Both the position numbers and the translations under genes were made by a program. The notes beneath the pieces are model-generated. The model was not told the origin of the DNA, ran no database searches, and saw only the letters and a list, made by a program, of their open reading frames with translations. A DNA stretch of 64,000 bases. Source: Antedon mediterranea (Eukaryota > Echinodermata > Crinoidea > Comatulida > Antedonidae). Position 1 is the first letter of the stretch; every line of letters starts with the position of its first letter. Positions 34,917-47,514 of the stretch are shown in pieces. The stretch is from assembly GCF_964355755.1 (NCBI RefSeq), contig NC_092671.1, positions 27,032,070 through 27,096,069 on the forward strand. The letters run 5' to 3'.

Positions 34917-37446
34917 TTATAGACTACCAACACTATTTCTGGTTTGTGTAATTATCTGTATGTATGTTGTGTTGATTTGTTAAATGCATATAGATATTAA
35001 ACATCAAGATAACTGCTAAGTTGAAAATTACTTGTTTACACATGCAGCAGATTGGGAAACCTGTTTTTTAATCAGAAAAAAAGTAGTGTTTTTTTGTAAC
35101 TGCCAGAGATAAAAAAACAGAACCGTCACTTGATGGCACTGATTTTGTTTCTGTACTGTAGGTTTTAGTGGTCCATTACGATCCGTACTATACTAGTACA
35201 ACAAGGTACAAATCTGTATTTAAAAAGTAGTATTAACCTTCCCAGTACAATCCTGGTCATTTGGATCCTGATGAGTACATCCATACAATAGCAACTATTT
35301 GTCTTGCACACGTACTGTTTAATGCAACCTTTGGTGAAAAGTGGGGATTTCAGATGCCATTTTGGCCATCATTATTACTATTTAGTTTCCAGAATTTTGG
35401 ACTTAATTTCCAGATTTGAAAGCTTTCAATGGATGCATGCCATAGCTTTAGCACAGATTTGCGAACTTTCTCTTTATATAGATACTGTATATTATTATGT
35501 GATGTTTATACAGTAATTATAAATTAATTGTTGTTGTAATATTAGCTAAAATTAAAAAAGCCACTATTCACCAAACTGCAATAGTACTGTATGCCTGTAA
35601 TCAATCAATGATGAACCATGATTTTAAAACGAAAGCTTTTAGGGTGTAACTGTTATTTTTTGTCTTCATGGTTGAAAGCTCTTAGTCTTATTATTATATA
35701 TTGGATTGTATATTAAAATATGTGCCAGCCACCCACTGTTTTTATAATAAAAAAAAGAAACTACAAGTAGGTGAGTCAATTTACACACTAAGGAAGGCAT
35801 GTGTAATTAGTGAGTTATTGTGTTTTTTTAAATAAAATAATAAATGTTAAAGAGTTGAATAGGAAGAACATTTTCATAAGTTGAAATCTTCACTGTTCTA
35901 TTCTATGGACAAGTTGGCTAACATAATACAGTATATACTGTTCTATCCCGTTGTACATAACTGGAATATTTACTATTACTTTAGTATTTAATTGAGTCAT
36001 CATTTTACTATTATTAAAGGCTGTACAGTAGGAGATTTAGTAAAATACCACATGATGATAGCAAACTGCTCCATGCAATTCCAAACAAAGAAAGCCATAT
36101 TCCCTACATTTTTTATCTAATTTCAGAGCACAAACTGCATTTGATGTAAATTTATTACTAAGGCTTAATGCAATAATTTTTTTTTCTTTAAACAGTAAAA
36201 ATGTGAAATATAAGTGGATTTTAATAATTTAAGCGACCCGCTATAAATAACAGCATGCATTGCGTGCGGATTGATATTTTTTATTTGCTTATGTGATGCA
36301 CCCACTTTTGATTGATTGCGAAGACAAAACAAATGGAAGAACCGTAATTTTTTTCACTGTTTTGTGTTGCAATTTTTACCTCCGCCAAGATATATTTCCC
36401 GGAGAAATCTTATGTAGGAGAATATTACAGTAGGCAGAGGTATGCACTCTCAGAGTGGCTTTCTAGTTTTACTATTGTGTCAATATACAGTAGTGAACAA
36501 TGATTGTTTGTAGTGGAAGATTTCCTAGTAAAAATATGGAGACTGCCTGCCTCAAGATATTTTAGCATTTTATAGATATATTGGATTTCTAATTAGCTCT
36601 TCTCTTACTTATCAGGCAGTTGTTAACATTTGTAAAAGTAATTTATTAATTGTGAAGTCCTATAAAATAATTTTGTTCTCATTGTAGATCAAAAAATTAT
36701 GTTATATCAAAACTCAATAATTATGTTTGTTTATACTGTACCAACATGCAATCAAATCGTTTTTATAGTTTTTCTTAAAGTATTGAGTACAAAGTAGTGC
36801 ATGTCACTAACTATAGGCCCTACTGTAGATAATTGTACAGTAGTTGTTATACCTTGCAACTAGATTTATTCATGCAGTAAAGATGTTTAATTGAAGAAGC
36901 ATTTTTTATCATACATCATTGAGTTTGACGCCATACAACGGACAGACACTACCACCGTGGTCTGTGAGTTTGACAATTGGTAATGAACAGAGACAACTGA
37001 GCTCAGTGATGATGAAACTTCCATTTGCAATGCTACTCATAGGAAAGTTAATCGCAAACCTTTTAGAGATTGTGCTTCCACCCATTCTATTGTTTCTCCA
37101 GTAGAATAGATCTACTGTAGATCGAGGATAAAAATTAACCATGGAGTTGTAATATCAACAGATACAGTATTGAAAAAAACATTGTACTACTGTACTATTG
37201 TATTTGATTGAGAAATATCATTTCTATTTTTTTAGGAGTCTGAATCTAAAATAAAAATTATTGGATTGTTCCACAAGCCAGAACATTTTTAGAAAAGTTT
37301 AGCGTTGTGTCCAACAACTTGTATAAACATAGCCTTACACTGGGCGAAACTACATAATAGATGGTTAATTTTTAGAAAGTGTGCTTCCGACCATTCAAAA
37401 GTTCCTCCAGCTGAATGGATCTGAATAACAATGATTATAATTGACC
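34917..37446. other. Non-coding; nothing recognised
   Basis: AT-rich and full of TACAGTA words. A CCTCCGCCAAG fragment lies near 36380. The overlapping open frames at 36909-37142 on opposite strands have no domain or splice signals that convince me. Confidence 0.4.
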
Positions 37447-38095
37447 TGAGCAGTGGTGTACTGTAGCACAGTGCATAGGTTTTGGACAATCGCGGGATTG
37501 GGAGTTCAAGACCCACGCATTGCTTAATGTCTTACGCAATAAACTTTACTTAGGTTGGCCTCGTACACAAGGGTGAAAATGGGTACCTGGTACGGTCAAA
37601 CCAATTTCACTGATTACACATACTAGATGCAAAATTATGGGAGTTGTCCATTTGTGTTTAATCCAATAACTGGGGTAATAAGGTGAATTGCTTTAGTAGC
37701 TTTGAGCATTAAGTACTACAGTTATTTTAGGATTGACATATCAACAATTTAGAGTGACCTTTCTATGATAATTTACGAGAAAAATATTATGATTGTAAAA
37801 TAAAACAAGCCAGAAGATAATTGAAGATTCTTCAAGAGCTGTTTCAGATCATCCAATTAAAGATAGTTGCATTAGATGGAAAGTAACAAAACAAAAACAG
37901 GGCGCACACAATGGTTCTGTACTATATTACTGTCATTTCAATTCATGTGCTATTTTGTGCCTAACAGTAGCTTACCTGGATAAACCTGGAAACATTTTTG
38001 GGTTATCCTAAGATATTTTATGGTCATTTTTGTGTGTAAAGTGCTTAGAAACAATGTATTAGGCGCTATATAAGACTACCATTATTGATATTGTT
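37447..38095 (+). mobile_element. tRNA-derived SINE, probable
   Basis: The head near 37450-37515 has AGTGGTGTACTGTAGCACAG and GGGAGTTCAAGACCC, in the spacing and form of pol III A and B boxes. The body has GAAAATGGGTACCTGGTACG, a phrase common in tRNA-type SINEs. The 3' end has AAAGTGCTTAGAAACAATGT followed by AGGCGCTATATAAGACTACC and an ATTATTGATATTGTT tail. It may contain an unrelated insertion, since the distance is long for one SINE. It ends about 30 bp before a splice acceptor. Confidence 0.6.
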
Positions 38096-38140
38096 AAAAA
38101 TGTTAATTTCTATTTTACATTGCAGGTGTGCTGAGTAACT

Positions 38141-39616
38141 ATGGCATCAGTAAAATCAGGCGGCCATCGAGAACCAGGTGTTAGTGTCAGCAAGTTACGT
38201 ATGCTTTTTGACCCATCTAAAACAGGAACGACGACGACGACAACAACAGCAGCACATAATGTTCAAATTCCTAGTAATGGATCAACAAAACCACCCATTG
38301 CACCACGTACAGATTTATCAAAAATTGTTGGGAGAAAGGGAGATATTAAAAAGGACACAATAAACTTTGATGCCCCATCTGTGAAATTAATTGAAAAAAA
38401 GAATGTAGGGGTTACAGACAGACGTGCAATCTTTGAGAAGGTCGACAGTCCACCACCAGTTAGAAAAATTGTACCATCAAGTCCACAAACAGTACATAAA
38501 CGTATTATACCTCTGGTTCATGATAAACAAGCAAAACCAGAGCCTGTTAAAAGACAAAAAGTAGATAGCAATAACAAAGAAGGTAAAGAAAGAATTGAAA
38601 AAAAGCATGATAGTGGAATTTCTTTAGATGAGAAATTGAACTTAAAGTCGGATCCAGAACCAAGACATCAAAGTGTCAGGCTCAGTTCGTCTGACAGTGA
38701 CGGCGATCCTTACGATGAACGCCAAAATCGTATAAAAAACGCAGACGTTACTGAAACTAAACCAGTTCCAAATGTTTCTGAAGTAACAATGCGACATAAG
38801 ACAAGCCCACGTTCACCAGACGATGGTAGAAGACGAAGTGTGACGGATCCACCGCCATTTATGAAAGGCTCCCACGATGTTCATCACGTAGCAGCACCAA
38901 AGGTTAAAAGTCGTGGTCTAAGTGCATCAGAATTAATCAGTTTAGACAGTCAAAATTTACGTAAAATTGGATCTGATCGATCAAGCTCGGTTATGTCGGA
39001 CGATTCTGAGCCCTATGACACATCGGTCAAATCTCACCGATTTTCCTCACCCATAGACGATGACTTTAAAGTTACAGTAACAAACAATGATAGAGTAGAA
39101 CAAGATAATTACCGCCATATTGACATTCAAGATGATAATTTTAATAAAGATACTAACAATGTTATTTCTAATTCCTTTGATAATCTACATTCCTATAAAA
39201 AACCGGACAGCAACTGGGAACCAAAAGTCGAGAATACTCTTATAGATACCTCAAAAGAGGAATTGAAATCCTCTCCGTCTTTCAGCAATGATAATGCTCC
39301 CGGAAAAGAGGACATGAAAATGGATTTTAACAGAATAGAAGAGAAACAAACAGAAAGAGATTATCACTACCAGGTGAATGAGGAAGAGGAGGAGGTAGAG
39401 ACACAGAATTCTGGAATGATTCAAATTGGATTTAATGTGGAAGAGACAGGGGACACAGAGGAGGAAGAAGACTCAAATGCCGATAGTGATGTATCAGAGA
39501 TTGGATCATCTGATTATGAGTATACAGTGAATGTTGATGAAGATATGGAAGAGGAACAGGTTGCCAGTGAATATGAACAAAATGAAAAGACTGAAAGTTC
39601 ACCAGTCAAACCCTTG
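38141..39616 (+). CDS. Neurabin/spinophilin homologue, first coding exon (492 codons)
   Basis: A TTTCTATTTTACATTGCAG acceptor ends at 38125. An in-frame TGA precedes the ATG at 38141, fixing the start. The exon ends at 39616 with CCC TTG|GTAAGT, phase 0; the open frame goes only three codons into the intron. Residues 16-30 (VSKLRMLFDPSKTG) resemble the 'RIKNLF' helix of the neurabin actin-binding region, and DRRAIFEK is close to the following 'TRKMFE' segment. Most of the rest is Ser/Lys-rich and probably disordered, with an acidic Glu-rich stretch at about 405-485. Neurabins are PPP1R9 scaffolds that link F-actin to protein phosphatase 1. Identification rests mainly on the next exon. Confidence 0.8.
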
Positions 39617-41999
39617 GTAAGTTGAATTATTGTGTTGTATTTTTAAATATTTACCAGGCCTGATCACTCACCTAACACACTCTAAAATGATATTGAATTG
39701 TGCAATTTACAGTCAAGCCTAGTTTGGTCAATTTCTAAACACCAAGATACAAACAGCACACCTACAGCATCCCTGGATGTGCACACCTATTTTCAAAAGA
39801 CAGGGCCCGATTTACATACTGGTCCTTTTATAAGAACCAGTCTTATATTATAGGCTTGAGCTATTGATCAGTTTTCTAGTTTGATTTATAATTAATAACT
39901 TGCGCAATAGGACTGTACTAGTACAGTACCTACTGTAAGTAATTGTATCTGTCCATACTGGCTACATTTTCAGTTTTAGAATTAATTGCCCCTGATTCAA
40001 GAATTTGCTTACAATTAAAAAAAAAGCCTGCAAACAAGCTTACATCTTAATAATGTAATTACAGTTAATTCCTTTTTTACAGTATTTCTAATATGTAGTA
40101 CAGTAGAGTACTTCTGTACAATTATCAGGTGGTAGAACTATTATTGAGGGCAGCAGACATGTTTTTGTTGATCTGACACTTGAACAATGTTATACAGTAA
40201 ATTATACAAGTAAAATATGATTTAGTATTTAACAAGAAAAACGCATTAAATGAAAACATTGTTTTTTTAGTTTTTTAGTTTTAAGGTTACACAAGACATG
40301 TTTTTGTAATAAAATATGGCCAAGGACTTTTAAACATTAACAAAAATTGTGAACTTTTTTAAACTGAATTAAAACAAAATTGTTTAATGTTTACATTGAC
40401 AGACACTAATAAAGTTATAGAAATTAAAAAAGGTGCACTACAGTATTTCAATTTTGAATTGAAGACAACAGAGCAGATTAATTTCTAAAAAGATAGTCTA
40501 CAACAAGCTTTTTTGTTGATAGCTACATTAATTTATACTTGAACCACAAACTTCCCTACATAAAGAAGGTACCGGTACTCATTTTAATTGAATAGTGTCA
40601 ATTTGGTTTCCTTTTTTTTTAGTAATTTGGTCAAACTTTCTTTTTGTTTAGTTCATTCATTATTAATTGAGCATACTGTAGCTCCTACTTGTCAAGTTAT
40701 ACTGTAGCTCCCACTGGTCAAGTTATACTGTAGCTCCCACTGGTCAAGTTATACTGTAGCTCCCACTGGTCAAGTTATACTGTAGCTCCCACGGGTCAAG
40801 TTATACTGTAGCTCCCACTGGTCAAGTTATACTGTAGCTCCCACTGGTCAAGTTATACTCTAGCTCCCACTGGTCAAGTTATACTGTAGCCCCCACTGGT
40901 CAAGTTATACTGTAGCTCCCACTGGTCAAGTTATACTGTAGCTCCCACTGGTCAAGTTATACTGTAGCTCCCACTGGTCAAGTTATACTGTAGCTCCCAC
41001 TGGTCAAGTACTAGTCTTGAGGAACTATTTTTTTGTTGGTTGTACCTTTTATTCACTGATAATATTGCGTTTTATGTATTGGTTGTGCAAATTCTTACAT
41101 TAATAGAACCTTTTCTTTATTGGTTGTGTGTTGAATACGCAAAGGTGTCGTACATACTGTATCTTCAGCGATTTTGTGGCATTTTATTCACTTGTGTAGT
41201 GTTTTATTTACTGGTCGAACCTTTAAGTAGTTACTGAATCATTTTCTCCACTCGTAAAGGAATGGTCGGGTTTTAACTCGAATACTTTCTTTGTCACTGG
41301 AGTTTTAACCTCTTTTTGTAAACTTTTATTCAGTGGTGTACAGTAAGTTCATCTTCATTGCGAAAGGATTAATTACATTCCAGGAGTATTATTGAAAGAG
41401 ATGATAACATCCAGCATACCCACTGGTAATTGCTTTCTTGTTCAAATTGGAATTAAGAATAACTTGTTGTTGGAAACAACACAAGGTATTATGTTGTTTC
41501 GTTGCAGTTTTTAAAGTTCGTTTAAAAAGTTCTTTTTAATTTCAACTTTATTAAAGAAAATAACCTTTCCAGCTGGAAAAAATAATGCCTGATTTACAGG
41601 ACCTCTTGAATTCCAATAAAATACACATATAAAGGCTATGTCACATTATTTTCTCAAAAGTACACTTTGAGAAATAATTTTAATTTAAAATGTATTTTAG
41701 AGCACCTGTCTCCTCCCTATCAAACAGGGATTTGATTGTATAGGCCCTACAGTAATAAAATCAGGTATACAGTATTAACAGTTTGTAGGTCTATGAGTGG
41801 GTTTAGCTATACATCATGAGGATGAATACAGGAAGTGTGTGATGACCAAGCAGATACAGTAGGGGCTCTGGCCTTAAAATATGGTTTAAGTTGTGTGTGG
41901 AAGAACCTTTTATTGGTGACTAACTCCACTCCATACAAACTATTAATTAATCAAAAGTCAAATACATATGTTTAATGATTGTTTCTTGGTTTACTATAG
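39617..41999 (+). other. Neurabin intron with a 26-bp minisatellite
   Basis: Consensus GTAAGT at 39617 and TTACTATAG before 42000. It contains a tandem array at 40674-41009 and otherwise AT-rich sequence. The 65-codon open frame at 41040-41237 lies just outside the array and has no domain. Confidence 0.7.
40674..41009. repeat. 26-bp minisatellite, about 13 copies
   Basis: ATACTGTAGCTCCCACTGGT plus CAAGTT repeats every 26 bases with only single-base variants (CCTACTTG in the first copy, CACGGG, ACTCTAGC, GCCCCCAC). It lies inside the neurabin intron. Near-identity suggests recent expansion and likely length polymorphism. Confidence 0.95.
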
Positions 42000-42140
42000 G
42001 ATCTGTCTTCTGATGATTTTGCCCTCGGGCTGCCGGAACCGTACGAAATAGAAGGACTAATCCCAGAAAACACTGACTTCATTGAGTCGGGCGACATCAA
42101 GAGGAAGCGTACTCTTCAATTTAGTATAGAACCTATTTTG
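42000..42140 (+). CDS. Neurabin/spinophilin homologue, second exon with PP1-docking motif
   Basis: A 141-base exon, phase 0 at both ends, between TTACTATAG and GTAAGT. It encodes 47 residues starting DLSSDDFALGLPEPYEIEGL and ending KRKRTLQFSIEPIL. The YEIxGL acidic segment followed by R-x-[hydrophobic]-x-F-S-x-x-P-I matches the neurabin/spinophilin stretch just before the PDZ domain (RKIHFSTAPIQV in the vertebrate proteins). RTLQF (residues 529-533 of the joined frame) would be the RVxF-type PP1 site, with Leu in the hydrophobic slot. The PDZ and coiled-coil exons were not found downstream, so the gene is incomplete in the window. Confidence 0.88.
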
Positions 42141-44790
42141 GTAAGTACTTACTTAACTTCATGTCTATAGCATTTAACTCTAGGACAAACTCATAACAGA
42201 TTCACTTCTTTGCATTGGATAAGAATTTCACTGAGGTGTAAAGAAAGAGTCAGTGGACAAAAGTGAAATGGTACTTTCAACAGGTACAGTTGCATCTATG
42301 CATGCTATGACCTATTTAATACATTGTATTATCAGTGATGTAATTAAAGCCATAAATGCGCCTTGAACTTTTTTTGGTAAGAATTGCCAACGGAATAGTA
42401 ACTCCTGTGCGAAACCAAGAAATTATCATGTAACGGTAGTTGTGTCGAGGAATTTTAAAGTGACAGAAATTGATTCTGTTTAGTAAAGTAATATTATTTA
42501 AACATCATTTTTATTTAAATTATTTAATAAGCCACATCATCTTTTACAGATTTAGTATTTTTTATTTTTCAATTTCAATTGCACAATTGTGACATATCAA
42601 AGTATGAATTTTTGTTGTATTTTACTTCAAATACAAAAGTTATTCACTTCTGTAACAAAAAAATAATATTTATTCATGTATAAAAACAGAAAAGAAACGT
42701 TTAATTATAACCCAAAAACCATTGTCTGACAGACAATTTAAGTATTTCTTTGATTTATGTACAATTAACCAGATTCATGCTTGTACCTGAGCTTTAAGTA
42801 GAGATACGGTGTATTTGCTGTGTATCATTTATTCAGTGTTCAGTACATGTCCAATCAATATCTTAACCGCAGCTTCCTTTGGATCAAATGTTATCCTACA
42901 CTAGCCATAGCCATCAGCTCGAACTTGAGATGTCTGGTCTTATGGTATAGCATAGGTTAAGCAACCTGACCATCATGATCCAGAAAATGTCTGAAAAAAT
43001 CCTGACATATGTGACTTTATTGCTACTCCACAGTAGGATCCAGCAAGAGAAACCATCGGTTACTTGTTCCAAAGTAGTATTGTGGCAGCATGTCACACAG
43101 TAAACAATACAATATAAATTAAATCCTACAACCAGTATAGAAATATGATTTGTCCATGAACAGTTTTTATTCAATATTCAGTATGATCATCAAATGTAAT
43201 CCAGACTGATTCTGTTTGCACAACAATAATAATCAATTATAATTCAACAAAACTCCAATCTATATTAAATTTTATTCTTTATTAATGTTATTTTTTTATT
43301 TGTTTTCTAATTTATTTATTAAGGCTCGCCCACTACAAGATGTTTATCTTCATTTTTCCGCCTTCATTCTCTGACACATTATCATTATATTATTTGCATT
43401 GTATTTTTCTATACCCTTTTTTCAGAGTTTGTAAATAAATGTTATGAAATAAAAAATCTAAAAAAAGAATGCTTTCCTGTACAAAGAAACTATTAATCAT
43501 TGCCAGGACATTCATTTTTAAGGAACGGTCCAAATTAATGTGCATGTACTGGGAGGAGACTATCTAGAAACATTTCTTGGTGATGAGGAATAAGGAATGG
43601 ATTTATACAGGAAAGTGAATAAAGAGTAGCTAGGAACAAGAAGACACCGCTAGGAATGTTAACTGGAGTAGGAAGAAATAGGGAAAAGGGGTTGTTGACT
43701 GATGGTAAAAGTGTTACAGTAGCGCTAGGGTCACCTCCCCTGGATTCAATGTCATTGTAAATATTGTACTTTCTGACATACTGCCCTCTATTGAAATTAC
43801 TAAGTTTAATGAAGAAATTGCTCATGGAAAAGTTTCTACTGAATTTACAGTAAATCAGATTGTGAGTGGACGAGGTTGGGGGTGTGGTGTGGTTCCTGAT
43901 GATGATGATGATGCTAAACTAGATATGTTACCACAGTTACACCTCCAAGATTTATTCTATGTCAACATTCACATACTGTACAAGTACTGTACTGGTATGT
44001 TACAGTGTGCTTTCTGTCCTCTATCACCTGATTTGATGTTTCCCTAAATTTCAATGCAAAAGAATAGGACATTAGATTAAGTTCGACAATTAATTTCACT
44101 ATTTTATCGCCATGCAATGTATAAAGTGAAAGAGATGAAAATATACAATTTTTAAAATTTAAAATAATCTGATCAGGCAAAATTATATTTAAACTCATCA
44201 TTCTACTGTTCAACTCATAATACAAATTGTAAAGTATATTACTTGTGAATGTTTCATTAAAAAGGTTCTACTTGTGAATTTATGACCAGTTGGGATAAAA
44301 TAAAAACATTAAAAAAAAAAAACTTCAGGTCTATCTGCGGGCCAAGTAAAACACTGCTTAAATTATTTATGAATATGCACACACAAAAAATGGCGGCTAA
44401 AAGGTAGTTAAAATTTGTGCATTTTTGAGAAAGAAGTAGTCCTGGTTTTTATGTGATCTTTGCAAGAGTACAGTAGACTTCCGAATAACATTGGTGGCAA
44501 AACTCTTTCAATTTTGTATTCATTTTATGGAATGTTAAATCAGTATACGTAATTTGGATTGATTGGATTCAAGATTCATAGTGGGGGTGGGTGTAGGCGT
44601 ATTTGTACAATTTAGTTTTTCTTTATGATCTATAGTAATACAGTTAAACTCAACAATTACAGTTTTTCAATTTCAGAGAAATGTTTTTCATTGATTTGCC
44701 TGTTTTTCCAATTATGTTTGAACACTTGTTTGAATAATAAATAATAGCATAACTAGTAGTATCAGACTGGTACCTATATAGTGAACATTT
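42141..44790 (+). other. Probable neurabin intron, non-coding
   Basis: Starts with the GTAAGT donor. I looked for a PDZ exon (GLGIS...GMG-type motif) on the plus strand and did not see one. It contains a copy of the dispersed repeat found at 31732 (about 42755-42800). Open frames at 42914-43174 and 43535-43825 (minus) and 43862-44047 (plus) lack domains. Confidence 0.5.
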
Positions 44791-44880
44791 GATTGGTTGA
44801 GAATAGAAGGTTCTTATTGGTTGATAGGGTTTTGATTACTGTATATATATAGAATAACAAGTCAACAGAACCATAACAAG
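44791..44880 (+). promoter_or_regulatory. Core promoter of GPCR gene 1
   Basis: Two inverted CCAAT boxes (GATTGGTTGA at 44791 and TATTGGTTGAT at about 44815) are followed by TATATATATAG at 44842-44851, about 85 bp before the ATG. The same arrangement, with a shared AACAAGTTRTTACTTTG word downstream, precedes the paralogue at 50862, so it is probably the real transcription start. Confidence 0.65.
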
Positions 44881-44931
44881 TTGTTACTTTGTACTGTCTG
44901 GGAAGTTTTGTGTGTCACTCAGTTTATTAAA

Positions 44932-45960
44932 ATGGCTGATAATAGTACGGATTGTCCTATACTGGTTGATGCTCACTTGATTTTTAAATATGCAGCATCT
45001 ATTGTTGCAATTGCTTTCAATCTACTAATCATTGTAATGATTTTAAAATTTAAAAACTTGCAAAATATACCAAATATTTTCATTTTCAACTTGGCTGTAC
45101 TGGATTGTATAAATGGTGTATTTTATTTTGGTAACAACGTTTGGAGAACATTTTATTGTTTTAGCCCTTCATATACTTTTTGTGTGATTTATCATGGTTT
45201 AGAATTGTGGAAAAATTTAAACATAGTTTATGTTATTGTTATTTTGAGCCTTGACAGGTATTTCGCCATCGTGCATTGCATTTCTTCGAAGGTTTACCGT
45301 ACGAAAAAATCCGCAAAATGTGTTTGTTTTCTAACTTTTATAGCTTCAGGAATTGTTTCCATACCAATATGGGTACATACACACATTCTGGAGTGGGAAG
45401 GCATTAATTATTGTCAAATCGGATTGTTCGATGAATACTATAAGTATTACATGTTTTCTCTGAACTATGCAGTACCGTTGATTGCAATTATCCTCTGTTA
45501 TGTTCTGATTGTGTATGCCATGGCTTCATCACAACAGATTGAACAAAACAACACAACGCGGAAATCATCAAAACGTGTGCTTATTCTTGCTATTTCTATA
45601 GTTTTATCATTCGTAATACTCTTTTCACCATTTTATATCGCTGTAACTTTTACAGATCTTCAGTCAGATGTTCATGCAGTGGTTGTTGGCATGTTGTTCT
45701 CTCATAGTGTAATAAATCCGGTGTTGTACACATTCATTGGACAAAATTTTAAAAAGAATTTGTTGAAAATGTGGTGTTGCGTCAAGTTTATGCCATGTTT
45801 TTCGAGATTTGCACATGAGCCAGCATCCAGCTTTCGAACAACAACAACAACAATTAGACATTCCACCATAAGGTCAAATTCTAAGTCTTCACAAGATCCT
45901 GATTTTGGAAAAGACATTCTTGGGCCAAATGAGACTATTCCATTAAAACAAGTGCTGTAG
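44932..45960 (+). CDS. Class-A (rhodopsin-like) G-protein-coupled receptor 1, intronless
   Basis: 342 residues from the ATG at 44932 (MADNSTDCP...). Seven hydrophobic segments are evident. Family landmarks: N30 in TM1, LAVLD with D58 in TM2, C84 and C161 for the TM3-ECL2 disulphide, DRY at 108-110, P233 in TM6 and NPVLY at 262-266 in TM7. The usual TM6 CWxP is FSP, so the toggle Trp is Phe. There is one N-glycosylation site (NST) in the short N-terminus. The C-tail is long, with CC near 282, a Thr run and Ser-rich stretches. The overall type suggests a peptide- or amine-like receptor, but the ligand cannot be assigned. A single exon with its own TATA promoter. Possibly nested in the neurabin gene. 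Confidence 0.92.
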   Translation: MADNSTDCPILVDAHLIFKYAASIVAIAFNLLIIVMILKFKNLQNIPNIFIFNLAVLDCINGVFYFGNNVWRTFYCFSPSYTFCVIYHGLELWKNLNIVYVIVILSLDRYFAIVHCISSKVYRTKKSAKCVCFLTFIASGIVSIPIWVHTHILEWEGINYCQIGLFDEYYKYYMFSLNYAVPLIAIILCYVLIVYAMASSQQIEQNNTTRKSSKRVLILAISIVLSFVILFSPFYIAVTFTDLQSDVHAVVVGMLFSHSVINPVLYTFIGQNFKKNLLKMWCCVKFMPCFSRFAHEPASSFRTTTTTIRHSTIRSNSKSSQDPDFGKDILGPNETIPLKQVL

Positions 45961-47049
45961 ATTTATACAAACATTGATTTAGATAGAATCTGATTTGGCT
46001 GCACCAGTGGAAAGGGTTTCACTAAGAATAACAGTGAAAGTTTCTTGTGTTTATTAACAGTAACACTGTATTTAAAATTAATAACAAGTTTCTTATAATA
46101 ACTTTATATATGCGGCTATACTGCATTGAAACAGCAACATTAGCTAGTGTTTATCATTAACAGAATCCAGTGTGGTGGCACCAATGGCAAGGATTTCACC
46201 AAGTAAAACAGTGGGATTTTTTTGTGTTTATGAACAACAACAACAACCTGTTGGTAATGCTCTATCTGAGACTAATGTAATACATGGCAATTTTGCTATT
46301 TCACCAAACTGTTTGGAAAACACTGTTATGCCCAGTTATGCCAACGAGCAAGTAACTATATAAAGAACATATAACGTCTTCTAACTCATTCTTTTGTCAA
46401 TTATTTGAACTATCATCTGCATCTATTCATTTCTAAGACTACAAACTTTACCATAGTTTCGGTTGGTACTCTTGTCTAACAATAGAAGTCTGCACAAAAG
46501 CCTTTACTGTACAGTATGTACATTATTATAGGCTAGCTTCTCATTATGTAAGAAAACTATTTATCTGGTTTCATGTTTTAATATCTTTGTGGACTATTTA
46601 AACATCACTTCGATTGAACTTTGTACTAAACACAAACTTGTTTGTTGATATAATATTACAGTTTTAAAACTTAATAAACCGAGGCATTTAGGCTTTCAAA
46701 CTAGATATATATCTTTTGTATATATTAATTTTGTTTGTAAACCAAACCAATTGGTAGTCAGGCCTGTTTCAAATCTTAGGACCTGTTTCTAACTGCATGT
46801 AGGGCCGAATAAACCAATTTATTCCAAAAAATATTATCCTACTAAATTTTTGCTCCCAAATATATCAGTTTATATAATGGTTGGTCATTAACAAAAAACG
46901 TAAAATGTAATGCGATCAGGTGGTCAAATGGCCAAATTACTATAACTGTCAATCAAATTTAAACCGTTAATGTGTGTTAATAACCTGTTTTTAATGCATT
47001 CATACATACTGTATTATACTTGTTATTACAATTAATTTTTAAAGAATTT
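45961..47049. other. 3' flank of GPCR 1 with a local duplication
   Basis: The segment at about 45990-46055 (GCACCAGTGGAAAGGGTTTC, ...ACAGTGAAAGTTTCTTGTGT) recurs at about 46178-46230 (GCACCAATGGCAAGGATTTC, ...ACAGTGGGATTTTTTTGTGT). The 63-codon frame at 46172 covers the second copy and has no domain. I see no third gene. Confidence 0.5.
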
Positions 47050-47090
47050 ATTTATTGATTGATTGATTCAGATTGATTGATTGATACCAT
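47050..47090. repeat. (GATT)n simple repeat
   Basis: TTGATTGATTGATTCAGATT followed by GATTGATTGAT. It may be the tail of an old LINE. About 40 bp downstream, TTCTTATTGGTTGAAAG resembles the inverted CCAAT part of the GPCR promoters, but no receptor sequence follows. Confidence 0.7.
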
Positions 47091-47486
47091 CTCTAACTGA
47101 TTTGAATAGTGACTTTGTACTGACTATTGGTAGTTTCTTATTGGTTGAAAGATAATAATGATGAAAAGAGGCAGAGTCTCACATTATTTCAAACATATTA
47201 GAAATAAAATAAAAAGCAGCTTTAAACTTTGCAGGATAAGTAAAGTTTTATTTCTATGTAGAAAGGTTTTATTGTTTTTTATATTACCCAATTGTGGTCC
47301 AATATATAGGAAAGAAGATATATATTTCTTTTGTCTGTAAAAATTATTGTTATAAATAAAGTGTAAGTTATCATTCTTGTTGTTAGAATTAGATACACAG
47401 TACAGTAGATTTCCTCATTTGGTAAAACCTTTTCTTCAAAATGAACAGTTTATATTGTTATCATTTACTGTAGCCAACTCCTATTA

Positions 47487-47514
47487 AGGGGATGGGAGGG
47501 GGGGAGGGGGGTGT
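47487..47514 (+). other. G-rich tract with quadruplex potential
   Basis: GGGGATGGGAGGGGGGGAGG and following G residues give at least four G-runs with 1-2-base loops. There is no gene nearby that it would obviously control. Confidence 0.6.

Noticed and set aside
44881-44931. 17-codon N-terminal extension of GPCR 1 from a TTG
   Set aside because: The first ATG at 44932 is preceded by the promoter-proximal leader, and the paralogue starts at the equivalent ATG (MAD...).
47123-47160. Promoter of a further GPCR near 47.1 kb
   Set aside because: One TTCTTATTGGTTGAAAG word resembles the CCAAT part, but there is no TATA box and no receptor sequence downstream.
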